Shown here one piece after another: positions 39,511 to 49,463 of a DNA stretch of 64,000 nt. A program made the translations under genes and the position numbers. Each line of letters begins with the position of its first letter. Position 1 is the stretch's first letter. Source of the DNA: Anaerolineae bacterium (GTDB taxonomy: Bacteria > Chloroflexota > Anaerolineae > B4-G1 > SLSP01); contig JAPKMR010000011.1 in NCBI GenBank assembly GCA_026645815.1, forward strand, positions 35,486 to 99,485. Reading direction: 5' to 3'. Below the pieces are notes generated by a model. That model was not told where the DNA came from. It made no database searches and saw nothing but the letters and a program-made list of their open reading frames with translations.

Positions 39511-40584
39511 ATGGCTGAGCCTTTACTAGAAATCAAGAATATCCATGTAGAATTTGAGGTGCGCGACGGCATCGTGCATGCCGTAGATGGCATCTCCTAC
39601 ACCGTCAACCGGGGTGAGACCATCGGCGTGATCGGTGAGAGCGGTTGTGGCAAATCCATCACCGCCAAAGCCGCGATGCAGATGTTGCCCAAGCCTGGCA
39701 AGGTGACCCAGGGCGAGATTCTCTATCATCGCCGCAGTAAGTTTGATCCTTCAAAACCCACGGAAGTGCTCAACATCACGAAACTGGATCCTGATGGTGA
39801 CCTGATCCGCCAGATTCGTGGCGGTGAGTTCGCCATGATCTTCCAGGAACCGATGAGCTCGCTGACGCCGGTGTATACGACTGGCACTTTGATCAACGAG
39901 GCGCTCTTCATCCATCGTAAGATGCCGGTGACTGTGGGCGAGGGCATGGCGCAGAAGATCATGCAGTATCGCCCCGTCACGAAGGAAGAGGCGCGCGAGA
40001 TCGCCATTGAAATGCTGCGCAAGGTGGGCATCCCCAAGCCGCATGAGCGGGTGGATGTGTACCCGCACCAGCTCTCCGGCGGGCAGCGGCAGCGCGTGAT
40101 GATCGCCATCGCACTCTCTTGCGAACCCTTCATGCTGATAGCGGATGAGCCGACAACGGCGCTCGACGTCTCCATCGAGGCGCAGATTCTCGACCTGATG
40201 CGCGAACTGCAGGAATCGGTGGAAATGTCTATCATGTTCATCACTCACAACCTGGGTGTGGTCGCGGAAATGGCCAAGGAAATCGTGGTCATGTACATGG
40301 GCAAGCAGGTGGAGAGTTCGGAGACGGTGCGTGTTTTCTACGAACCCAAGCACCCGTATACCCGCGCGCTGTTACAGTCCATTCCGAAGGTGGGCAAGCG
40401 CACGGGCGAGCGCCTGGCTTCGATCAAGGGTATGGTGCCCGATCCCTTCCATCTGCCGACCGGCTGTGTCTTCCACCCACGGTGCCCTTCTTTCATGCCT
40501 GGCAAGTGCGATCGCATTGTGCCGACTTGGAAAGAGGCGGAACCGGGGCACTGGGTTCGCTGTCTGTTGTACGAGGATGTATGA
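39511..40584 (+). CDS. Opp/Dpp-type ABC transporter ATP-binding protein (OppD-like)
   Basis: [51 protein letters not shown]. Confidence 0.93.
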   Translation: MAEPLLEIKNIHVEFEVRDGIVHAVDGISYTVNRGETIGVIGESGCGKSITAKAAMQMLPKPGKVTQGEILYHRRSKFDPSKPTEVLNITKLDPDGDLIRQIRGGEFAMIFQEPMSSLTPVYTTGTLINEALFIHRKMPVTVGEGMAQKIMQYRPVTKEEAREIAIEMLRKVGIPKPHERVDVYPHQLSGGQRQRVMIAIALSCEPFMLIADEPTTALDVSIEAQILDLMRELQESVEMSIMFITHNLGVVAEMAKEIVVMYMGKQVESSETVRVFYEPKHPYTRALLQSIPKVGKRTGERLASIKGMVPDPFHLPTGCVFHPRCPSFMPGKCDRIVPTWKEAEPGHWVRCLLYEDV

Positions 40585-40598
40585 GGAGGTAGGGCAAA

Positions 40599-41642
40599 AT
40601 GGCTGAACGCATAACAACCAAGAGGGACATTATTCTGGATGTGAAGGGGATGAAGAAATGGTTCCCCATCCAGAAGGGCATGCTCAAGAAGGTTGTGGGG
40701 CATGTAAAAGCCGTTGACGACGTGAGCTTCTACCTCCGTGAGGGTGAAACTCTGGGCCTGGTAGGTGAAAGCGGCTGCGGCAAGACGACCGTGAGCCGTA
40801 CCATCATCCGCCTTTACGAACCCACCGCTGGCACGGCGTACTTCCAGACCAGCCTGTTTTCGGCTGACGGCAAGCCGGAAATGGTCAACATCTTCGACCT
40901 GGATAAGGAGCAGATGAAGCGCATCCGCCGTGAGGTTGCGATGATCTTCCAGGATCCCATCAACTCGCTCAACCCGCGCATGTCGGTCTTCGATATTGTT
41001 TCGGAGCCGATGGTCATCCATGGTGTGCCGATTGGTCCTGAGATGGAGGATACGGTCACCACTCTGCTGGAGCGGGTTGGGTTGCGCAAGGAGCACATCC
41101 GCCGTTACCCACACGAATTCTCTGGCGGGCAACGTCAGCGCATCGGCATTGCGCGTTCACTTTCGATGAACCCCAAGATCATCTTCTGCGATGAGCCTGT
41201 CTCTGCGCTGGATGTCTCCATTCAAGCCCAGACGTTGAATCTGTTGCAGGACTTGCAGGCGGACTTCAACCTCTCCTATGTCTTTGTGGCGCACGACTTG
41301 AGCGTGGTGCAGCATATCTCCGACCGTGTTGCCGTGATGTACGTGGGCAAAATCTCGGAGCTTGCGCATTCGGATGCACTCTACAATGATCCGCTCCATC
41401 CCTACACCGAGGCGCTGATGTCTTCGGTGCCCAAGCCCGATCCAAAGTACCAATCCGAACGCATCATCATGCAGGGCGACGTGGCAGATCCTTCTAACCC
41501 GCCGCCGGGCTGCTACTTCCATCCACGCTGCCGTTACGCCGTGGACAAGTGCAAAATTGAGACACCAGAGTACCGGGAGCTCAAACCGGATCACTTTGTA
41601 GCTTGCCATCGTGCTGAAGAGCTCAAACTGAAGGGGGTGTAA
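40599..41642 (+). CDS. Opp/Dpp-type ABC transporter ATP-binding protein (OppF-like)
   Basis: [56 protein letters not shown]. Confidence 0.93.
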   Translation: MAERITTKRDIILDVKGMKKWFPIQKGMLKKVVGHVKAVDDVSFYLREGETLGLVGESGCGKTTVSRTIIRLYEPTAGTAYFQTSLFSADGKPEMVNIFDLDKEQMKRIRREVAMIFQDPINSLNPRMSVFDIVSEPMVIHGVPIGPEMEDTVTTLLERVGLRKEHIRRYPHEFSGGQRQRIGIARSLSMNPKIIFCDEPVSALDVSIQAQTLNLLQDLQADFNLSYVFVAHDLSVVQHISDRVAVMYVGKISELAHSDALYNDPLHPYTEALMSSVPKPDPKYQSERIIMQGDVADPSNPPPGCYFHPRCRYAVDKCKIETPEYRELKPDHFVACHRAEELKLKGV

Positions 41643-41643
41643 C

Positions 41644-42081
41644 ATGGTTGTGGATGTGAAATCGACGGTCGGGTTGTTGCAACGCACGCCGTTGTTCAAC
41701 GGCTTGGATAAGCGGCAGCTGGAAAGCCTGGCGAGGCGCTTTGTCGAGCGCAAATTCGATGCTGGGGAGACCATCGTCACGCAGGGGCGCGGCGGTGAGG
41801 GCTTCTTTGTCGTTGTCTCCGGGCGCGCCGAGGCCATCCGCGAGCACGCCGATGGCGAGAAGACGGTGCTAAACCCGCTGGAGCCAGGCGATTTCTTCGG
41901 CGAGATGGCGCTCCTTTCAGAAGGCATTCGCACGGCATCGGTTGTTGCTGCGGAGCCTACCACCTGCCTCGTGTTGGCTCGCTGGGATTTTCTGGGCGTG
42001 CTGCGTGAGGACGCCGAGATGGCGGTGGTGATTTTGCAGGAACTCGCGGAGCGCTTTGTGCGGGTGTTGAACACGCTGTAG
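41644..42081 (+). CDS. Single-domain cyclic-nucleotide-binding (cNMP/Crp cassette) protein
   Basis: Phosphate-binding cassette DFFGEMALLSEGIRTASVVA; starts 2 nt after the OppF-like stop. Confidence 0.9.
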   Translation: MVVDVKSTVGLLQRTPLFNGLDKRQLESLARRFVERKFDAGETIVTQGRGGEGFFVVVSGRAEAIREHADGEKTVLNPLEPGDFFGEMALLSEGIRTASVVAAEPTTCLVLARWDFLGVLREDAEMAVVILQELAERFVRVLNTL

Positions 42082-42103
42082 ATTCCCGACAACCTGGGTA
42101 TGT

Positions 42104-42137
42104 GTGGGGCGCTTCCGCGAAAGTGAAGGCGCCCCAC
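42104..42137 (+). terminator. Hairpin terminating the Opp/cNMP operon
   Basis: GTGGGGCGCTTC...GAAGGCGCCCCAC stem followed by TTCATTTT. Confidence 0.6.
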
Positions 42138-42326
42138 TTCATTTTGGGCGCGTGTATTTGTTCATCTTGCACAAAAATGACAACCCTCGTAGACCGCTCG
42201 CAGAACCAGATCCGGCGCCAAATGATCTGTCGTATACCTGGCGGATGTGAATTGCTTTCTCCGAGCTCTGTGCTTAAATGAGGTGAATCCGCCTTTATAA
42301 CGGTGGTCTCCCTGTCCTGGAGTCCG

Positions 42327-45300
42327 ATGATGCCAACACCGATAACCTGTCCGAGTTGTGGTTTCGAAAGCCCTCCCGGCATGCTGTTCTGTGGCATGTG
42401 TGGTGCACGCCTGGCGCGCGCTTGTCCTGCCTGTGGTTTTCATAACCCGCCCGATTTTCGCTTCTGCGGCATGTGTGGCGCGGCGCTAGAGCCTGCGCCT
42501 GCAGCTGAGGGGCTCCTTCCGGCATCCCTGGCGCAAGGTGCTCCTTCTGTTGAGATGCCCGCGCCGTCATTGCTCGTAGCTGAACCAGGCGCTGCACAGC
42601 TGGAGGGTGAGCGCCGCGTCGCCACTATTGTCATCGCCGATGTGCGTGGTTCTACCCAGCTCCTGGAACAGGTGGGTACTGAACGGTGGGTCGGGCTCAT
42701 GAATCATGTTTTGCAGCTGCTTGAAGCAGAAGTTTACCGTCTGGGTGGCGAGATCAGTCAGTTCCGTGGCGATGGGCTGGTGGCTTTCTTTGGGACTTCG
42801 GCGGTGCATGAGGATGACCCCGAGCGGGCAGTGATGGCGGCGTTGCGGATGCAGCGCGCTGCAAAATCCTATGCCGCGGAACTGGCAGGGCAGGGGCTGG
42901 AATTGAGTCTGCGCATCGGCGTCAATACGGGTGACGTCATTGTCGCCAGTGTGGGCGGACAGCGTTATCGTGAGGATACCGCCATGGGTGAAGCCATTAC
43001 CGTGGCGGCGCGTATGGAATCTTCTGCGGAACCCGGCACCGTTTTGGTCAGTGAGAGCACATATCGCCTCGCTCAACCCTATTTTGCCTGGGAGCCTCTG
43101 GGTGAGATTAGTGTCAAAGGGCTGCGGGAGCCGGTGACCGTCTATCGCCCGCTTGCGCTGGCGACGGATACGGATCTAGTTCTACGAGAGGAACTCTATC
43201 GTCTCACTCCGCCTCTCATTGGGCGCGAGCGTGAATTCGCACAATTGGTGCGCTGTATTGAAGCGCTCCAGGGTGGGCGCGGGGGCATCGCCCTCATTAC
43301 CGGCGAAAAGGGCATGGGAAAATCTTTCCTGGTTGCACAGGTGCGGGAACACCTCACCCGTGAGGCGATGCTGCGGGCGGAAGCACGGCACCGTGACGCG
43401 CAACTTGCCACCGTGGGGGTGGAAGCGCCCTTGCCCCCAGACGCCCTCTGGTTGCGTGGTCGCTGCCGTTCCTACGACCAATCCTGGCCCTATTCCATGT
43501 GGCGCGATATGCTCCAGAACTGGCTTAACATGCGTCGTGATGAACCCCGTGAGGCATTACGTGACCGTCTCCGTGAGCAAACACAGCAGCTCTGGGGTGA
43601 GGATTTTATCGAAACCTATCCCTTCCTGGCGGCGCTCCTCGCGCTGCCGTTGGAAGAGGGTGTTATCGAGCGGGTGAGCCATTTGGATGCCGAAAGCCTC
43701 AAGCGGCAATTCTTCCGTGCCATTCGTTCATGGGTGATGGCTTTGGCGCAACGTGGTCCGCTGGTGCTGTTATTTTCGGATGTGCATTGGGTGGATAGCA
43801 CTTCCCTGGAGTTGCTACAGCACTGCTTGCCTCTTTGCGATACTCTGCCCTTGCTCTGGCTCGTCGTCTTCCGCCCCGATCGCAACTCGCCTGTCTGGCA
43901 TTTCCGGCACTATGTGGGTACCGAATATCCGCACCGGTTGACCCAAATCTCCATTCCTCCGCTCAACGCCGCAGAAAGTCTGGAATTGCTGGATTGGTTG
44001 ATTGGCGTCAGGACTTTGCCGGAAAGGGTCAGTCAGCTGGTGTTGCAGCGTGCCGAGGGCAACCCTTACTATTTGCATGAGCTGGCAAACGCTTTGATTG
44101 CACAGGGCGTCCTCGTGCGCGATGCTGATACCGGCGAGTGGCAGCTGACACGCCCAATCACTTCTCTGGATTTGCCGGATAGCTTGCAGACTCTGTTGCT
44201 CGCACGACTCGACCGGCTTGAGGCGGAGGTGCGGCACGTGCTCCAGGCGGCATCGGTCATTGGCGCCGTTTTTTGGCAGAAAGCGTTGCGCGCGCTGACG
44301 CAGGACGAGTCTACCTTGAAGCAGCATCTGACCCAGCTACAGCGGGAGCAACTCATCGAGGAGCGTCAGCTCGTCCCCGATTTGGGGATGGAATACGCCT
44401 TCACCTCACTGTTGCTCCGCGAGGTGGCATACGATAGCCTGCTCAGTACGCAGCGTGCTGCCTATCATCTAAAAGTGGCGGAGGCTTTGGAGCCACTTCT
44501 GGATAGCAGCAAGGAGCATCCTCAGCGTTATGGCATGGTCGCCTACCATTACCGGCAAGCGGGCGATTTAGAGAAGGCGCTGGATCTCACGCTCAAGGCT
44601 GCGGAGCAGGCACGCCGGGTGTATGCGAATGCGGAAGCTTTGGAACACTACAGCCATGCGTTGATGCTGCTGGATTCTCTCGGTCAGAGTGCCGTAAGCG
44701 ATGAAGCACGCTATGCGCTTGATCGGCAACGTTTGTCCATCCTCAATTTGCGCCGTGAAACCGCTTACTTGTTGGGCGAAATGGAATCTGGGCGCGATGA
44801 TGCGCGCGCGATGTTGGATTTAGCGCAGCAGCTGGAACGGGATCCGGTGCTAATGGTGGATGCTCTGCTGGAGCAACCGGGCGTTGGCAGCATTCAGGGG
44901 CGCGAGGAACTTGAAGCCGGTGTGAACCTGGCGCATCAGGCATTGGATCTTGCGCGCCGGCTAGAGGATGCGCATCGCGAGATGCGGGCATTGATGGCGT
45001 TGTCAAACTTGTATAATCTCCGCAACGATCCGGCGTGGCGTTGGACCGGTGAACAGGCACTAGAACTGGCACGCCGTTTGGGAGATCGGCGGGCGGAAGT
45101 GAAGATCCTGTTGCGCATGGGAGAGGCTTATGGTGCGGATGATCTTGAGCACAGCATGGCATGTTTGGAGGCAGCGTTGCCAATTGCCAAGGGTTTGCAC
45201 GACAAATCCGCGGAAATTCGGCTGCTCAGCGCTTTGGGCACACCGCTTGAGCGCCAGGGAGACTACTATCGCCTCTTGACGGAGATGGAGGAAAAGCGCC

Positions 45301-46097
45301 TGCACCTCAGTCGTGAAATCGGCGATCGCTTTGCTGAGGGTAGTGCGCTGATGAACTGTGGGCAGATTCGGGGTTTGTGGTTGGGGGATTATGCCTTAGG
45401 GCTGGAGTTGGAGGAAGAGGCTTTGCGCATTTGGGAGAATATCATCGGTCGGCTCTATCCGCTGTTGCGCATCGTGCAGTTGCACACCGAGATGGGCAAC
45501 TTTGGGGCAGCGCTGGCAGCTCTTGCGGAGGCGCAACCTGCAGGCGAGCGCGAGGTTCGCGATATGGGACGCGCTGGTTTGGGATTGGTTTCGGCGATTC
45601 TCTTCAATGCGATGGGTGATGAGACCCATTTGCGGCAGGCGCTCGATGCTGCCGGTTGGGTGCACCGGATGGCGGCGGATAGCCTGGTCTCGCGACAGTA
45701 CAAGATGGCAGCCCTGTGCGAAATCGCGGAATCACACCTGCGATTGATGGAGATTGTAGCAGATGAAAATGAGAGGGAATTCCACCGCGTTGAAGCGCTC
45801 ATTGCCTCAGGCGTTGCTTTCGACTTGTATCAGGGTTTCGGCTTTGTGCAGATTGTGGAATGCACTAGCGAGGAGATTTTGTTCCGTCACGCGCTGGCGC
45901 TGCAAGCGAATGGGCGCGTGGAGGAATCACAGGATATGGTGCAGCGGGCGCACGCGGAGATGTTGCGTAAGCATGCGTTGATCCCCGCCGGTACCGCTTT
46001 CCACCGCACTTATCTGGAGGCGATAGCCCTCCACCGGGAGATTCAGACCGCTTATGACGGCTTATCCTCTCTCGCAGACCTCACGGGAAATTCTTGA
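42327..46097 (+). CDS. Zinc-ribbon - class III nucleotide cyclase-like - AAA ATPase - TPR protein (paralog 1)
   Basis: Two CPxCG...FCGMCG zinc ribbons; ATIVIADVRGSTQL...FRGDGLVAFFG...TAMGEAITVAARM; Walker A GEKGMGKS; TPR-like C-terminus. Tabulated start 42303. Confidence 0.88.
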   Translation: MMPTPITCPSCGFESPPGMLFCGMCGARLARACPACGFHNPPDFRFCGMCGAALEPAPAAEGLLPASLAQGAPSVEMPAPSLLVAEPGAAQLEGERRVATIVIADVRGSTQLLEQVGTERWVGLMNHVLQLLEAEVYRLGGEISQFRGDGLVAFFGTSAVHEDDPERAVMAALRMQRAAKSYAAELAGQGLELSLRIGVNTGDVIVASVGGQRYREDTAMGEAITVAARMESSAEPGTVLVSESTYRLAQPYFAWEPLGEISVKGLREPVTVYRPLALATDTDLVLREELYRLTPPLIGREREFAQLVRCIEALQGGRGGIALITGEKGMGKSFLVAQVREHLTREAMLRAEARHRDAQLATVGVEAPLPPDALWLRGRCRSYDQSWPYSMWRDMLQNWLNMRRDEPREALRDRLREQTQQLWGEDFIETYPFLAALLALPLEEGVIERVSHLDAESLKRQFFRAIRSWVMALAQRGPLVLLFSDVHWVDSTSLELLQHCLPLCDTLPLLWLVVFRPDRNSPVWHFRHYVGTEYPHRLTQISIPPLNAAESLELLDWLIGVRTLPERVSQLVLQRAEGNPYYLHELANALIAQGVLVRDADTGEWQLTRPITSLDLPDSLQTLLLARLDRLEAEVRHVLQAASVIGAVFWQKALRALTQDESTLKQHLTQLQREQLIEERQLVPDLGMEYAFTSLLLREVAYDSLLSTQRAAYHLKVAEALEPLLDSSKEHPQRYGMVAYHYRQAGDLEKALDLTLKAAEQARRVYANAEALEHYSHALMLLDSLGQSAVSDEARYALDRQRLSILNLRRETAYLLGEMESGRDDARAMLDLAQQLERDPVLMVDALLEQPGVGSIQGREELEAGVNLAHQALDLARRLEDAHREMRALMALSNLYNLRNDPAWRWTGEQALELARRLGDRRAEVKILLRMGEAYGADDLEHSMACLEAALPIAKGLHDKSAEIRLLSALGTPLERQGDYYRLLTEMEEKRLHLSREIGDRFAEGSALMNCGQIRGLWLGDYALGLELEEEALRIWENIIGRLYPLLRIVQLHTEMGNFGAALAALAEAQPAGEREVRDMGRAGLGLVSAILFNAMGDETHLRQALDAAGWVHRMAADSLVSRQYKMAALCEIAESHLRLMEIVADENEREFHRVEALIASGVAFDLYQGFGFVQIVECTSEEILFRHALALQANGRVEESQDMVQRAHAEMLRKHALIPAGTAFHRTYLEAIALHREIQTAYDGLSSLADLTGNS

Positions 46098-49000
46098 GCA
46101 GACTATCGCTGCCTTGGAAGCCCAGCGTGTGACGCTCGGTGATGTGGTGGTGGAGACCGCGCTGCGCCCCTTGCGCGAGCAGTTGGCGGCGCTGGAATCT
46201 GCTTCAACACCGGGCGCAACTCCGCGCCGCGAACGCAAAGCTATTACCGTCCTTCTAGCTGATGTGAAAGGCTCTACCGATTTGGCGGAGCAATTGCCGG
46301 TTGAGGAGTGGGTGGAGGTGATGAATCGCCTCTTCCATTTGTTAGAGAACGAAATCTACCGGCTAGGGGGAGAGGTCAATCAGTTCCGTGGCGATGGTTT
46401 ACTGGCGTTTTTTGGGGCCACGGTGGCACATGAGGACGATCCCGAGCGGGCGGTGCTTGCGGCGCTGGCGATGCAGCAGGCTGCCGCGCGCTATGCAGCT
46501 GAACTTCTGGAGCGACGGGGCATCACGCTACAATTGCGCGTGGGTATTCATACCGGGGAAGTCATCGTCATGCAGGTGGGCGATGCTCGCCAGCATAGCG
46601 AGGATACGGCGATGGGGCGCACTGTGGCGCTGGCGGCACGCATGGAATCTGCTTGCGAACCAGGCACGGTTTTGGTCACCGCCTCTACCTATCATCTGGT
46701 GGCGCCGCGCTTCGAATGGCTGTCGTTGGGCGAGTTGAGCGTCAAGGGTTTCAGTCAACCGGTTAATGCCTACCGTCCTCTGGCGCGCCTGCCGTGGTCT
46801 GGTTCCACGCGGGGCATACCTGGTCTGTATTCGCCGCTGGTGGGGCGGGATGCGGAGCGCTGGGCGCTGCATAGCGCCCTCGCACGCGTTCAGGCGGGTT
46901 TGGGTGGCATCGTCACGCTGGTGGGGGAGGCGGGTTTGGGTAAGTCGCGCCTGGTGACCGAGACCTTCGGACAGATTGCCGCAGGTGAGCTCACCTGGAT
47001 TGAGGGACGCTGCCTCTCATATGGCGCGGCGGATGCGTTTCACCTCTGGCGCGATATCTTGCGTGGTTTGTTCGCGTTGCCACCCGGAGTTCCCTGTGCT
47101 ATTGCGCGGGAGGCGTTGCGTGTTGGCGTTGCCGAATTGTGCCTTGAGGGTGCAGAGGAGGTCTACGCTTGCCTGGCGGGTTTGCTGATTATGCCCGGCG
47201 AATCCGACCTAGAGGGCGAGGGCATGGTGGAGTTTTCCCGGCAGCGCATCTTCGCCGTGATTGAGACTGTGTTGCGCGCTGCCTCACAGCGACGTCCACT
47301 GGTGATAGTTTGCGAGGATTTGCATTGGGCGGATGCCGCCTCGCTGGCGCTATTGGAGCATGTTTTGCCGCTTTGTGAACGCTACCCGGTGCTATTTTTG
47401 TGCGTGATGCGCCCGGATGTCGGGCAACCCGGTTGGCGATTGCGTGAATTGATCGCGGAACATCATGCCGCCCGGCATACCGGTTTGTGGCTCAAGCCCC
47501 TGAACCCGCTGGAAAGCGAAGCGCTGGTAGGCAACCTGCTGCGGGTGGCGATGTTGCCTGCGGAACTGCGCTCCCATATTTTGGATCGTGCTGAGGGCAA
47601 TCCATTCTACGTGGAGGAAATCATCCGCTCGTTGATGGATACAGAGGCCATTCGCTACGATCCGGTCCTTGGTTTCTGGCAATTGACACAGGAACCCGCT
47701 GCTATTACGATCCCCGATACCTTGCAAGGTGTGCTCCTGGCACGTATGGATCGCCTGCCTGCGGAGGCCCGGCGTGTTTTGCAGGTGGCATCTGTTATCG
47801 GCAGATTATTCCCATATTCCGTGCTGGCTGCGATTCTGCCCACAGATCTTAATCTCGACCGGCAACTGGCAGTGCTAGAGGAGACCGGCATGGTGCGTGG
47901 GCGAGCACAGGAACCGGAGCACGAACTGATCTTCAAGCACCAACTGACCCAAGAAGCGGCGTACAGCAGCTTATTGAGCGTTGAACGTCGCGCTCTGCAC
48001 CATGAGGTGGCACAGGCGATCAAAGCGCTCTTTCCCGATCGTCTGTGGGCACAAGCGGGGTTGCTGGCATATCACTGGCAGGCGGCGGGTGAGCCTAATC
48101 GCGCCATCCCTCATCTGGTCCGTGCGGGCGGCGGCGCGGTAGCGCGCTCGGCACATGCTGAAGCTGAAGCCTACCTGCGCCAGGCGCTCGCGCTGGCGCA
48201 GGATGCAGGGCTGATGTTGGCAGAAGCCGATGTCCTGTCGCGTCTGGCTTTGGTCAACCGCATGCAGGGTAATTACCCCGAGGCGGCGCGCCATCTGGAA
48301 CGGTCGTTGGAAATCTACCATCGCTTCAGCAACCGGCGCCGCGAGGCGACTCTGTGGGCACATTTGGGGCAGCTAAACCAAAGGCGCGGTGATTTTGAGT
48401 CTGCCCAGAAGCAGCTGCTTCGCACCCTGGAAAGCACCCGCCTGGTGCATGACCGGCATGGTGAACCTGCGGCGTTGCGCGACCTGGGCGGCGTGATTTT
48501 GGACCAAGGGGATCTCGCGGCAGCAGTAGCCTGCTTCCAGGAAGCACTGGCACTGGAACAGCAGTTGCAGGATCTGAGCGGTGTGAGTTTGAGCCTTGCC
48601 TGTCTGGCGAACGCCTGGCGGCGTCTGGGGGATTTTACTGCGGCGCGGCAATCGGCTTTGGAAGCGGTCCATCTGAGCGCCTCTATTCCTCAGCCGGAGG
48701 TGTCCGCCTGGAGTGCGCTCGTTTCTGCCTGGCTTTTGGAGGAAATGGGAGATTACTGTGAGGCACACAGGCACGCCCGTCTGGCTCTGCAAATCGCCCA
48801 GCAACGAGGTGACCGGGCTGTCGAGGGGGATGCGCGGGTAGCATTGGCTGCTGCACTATCTGGGTTAGGGAGTTTTTCGGAAGCACGTGTTTCCTTTGAA
48901 GCGGCAAAGGAGATCCGCACGACACTTGGTGAAGCCCACCTGCTGGCAGAACCCTGCGCCGGATTACTGCAGCTGGCTTTGCGACGCGGGGATACTGCCG

Positions 49001-49254
49001 AGATTGCCATACAGAAGGCTACATTGCGCGAGCATCTGGCGTGCTTCCCGATGCAGCAAGGCACAGTCCGCCCGCTTGCAGCCTATGCCACACTCATTAG
49101 CAATCTGCCTCTGGATGATCCTGACCGCGAATCTGTCCTGTGCACTGCTCGTGAACTGCTATCCGCCGCAGCTGCGCGCATTAACTCCAACCCCCTACGC
49201 CAGGCATACCTCACCCACGTTCCCACCCATCGGATGATTCAGCAGGAGATTTGA
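46054..49254 (+). CDS. Class III nucleotide cyclase-like - AAA ATPase - TPR protein (paralog 2, no zinc ribbons)
   Basis: ITVLLADVKGSTDL...FRGDGLLAFFG...TAMGRTVALAARM; GEAGLGKSRL; IVCEDLHWAD; TPRs. Confidence 0.88.
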   Translation: MTAYPLSQTSREILEQTIAALEAQRVTLGDVVVETALRPLREQLAALESASTPGATPRRERKAITVLLADVKGSTDLAEQLPVEEWVEVMNRLFHLLENEIYRLGGEVNQFRGDGLLAFFGATVAHEDDPERAVLAALAMQQAAARYAAELLERRGITLQLRVGIHTGEVIVMQVGDARQHSEDTAMGRTVALAARMESACEPGTVLVTASTYHLVAPRFEWLSLGELSVKGFSQPVNAYRPLARLPWSGSTRGIPGLYSPLVGRDAERWALHSALARVQAGLGGIVTLVGEAGLGKSRLVTETFGQIAAGELTWIEGRCLSYGAADAFHLWRDILRGLFALPPGVPCAIAREALRVGVAELCLEGAEEVYACLAGLLIMPGESDLEGEGMVEFSRQRIFAVIETVLRAASQRRPLVIVCEDLHWADAASLALLEHVLPLCERYPVLFLCVMRPDVGQPGWRLRELIAEHHAARHTGLWLKPLNPLESEALVGNLLRVAMLPAELRSHILDRAEGNPFYVEEIIRSLMDTEAIRYDPVLGFWQLTQEPAAITIPDTLQGVLLARMDRLPAEARRVLQVASVIGRLFPYSVLAAILPTDLNLDRQLAVLEETGMVRGRAQEPEHELIFKHQLTQEAAYSSLLSVERRALHHEVAQAIKALFPDRLWAQAGLLAYHWQAAGEPNRAIPHLVRAGGGAVARSAHAEAEAYLRQALALAQDAGLMLAEADVLSRLALVNRMQGNYPEAARHLERSLEIYHRFSNRRREATLWAHLGQLNQRRGDFESAQKQLLRTLESTRLVHDRHGEPAALRDLGGVILDQGDLAAAVACFQEALALEQQLQDLSGVSLSLACLANAWRRLGDFTAARQSALEAVHLSASIPQPEVSAWSALVSAWLLEEMGDYCEAHRHARLALQIAQQRGDRAVEGDARVALAAALSGLGSFSEARVSFEAAKEIRTTLGEAHLLAEPCAGLLQLALRRGDTAEIAIQKATLREHLACFPMQQGTVRPLAAYATLISNLPLDDPDRESVLCTARELLSAAAARINSNPLRQAYLTHVPTHRMIQQEI

Positions 49255-49463
49255 TACTGTTGGATTGGTTTCCTCATCGGCGAACGCCTGGCGCCAGGGC
49301 ATTCGTAGCATGAGTGGACAAAGCGTCACGCTCCAGCGTGGCGCTCCCAAGGCATTGTGCGATTTCGGTCAGTGGTTTGTTATGAAATCCTCGATCGGTT
49401 TGTGTTGGGGGATGGAGACCTATTGAAACCCCTATCATGCTTATTTAATCTTAGGAGGTTCAG

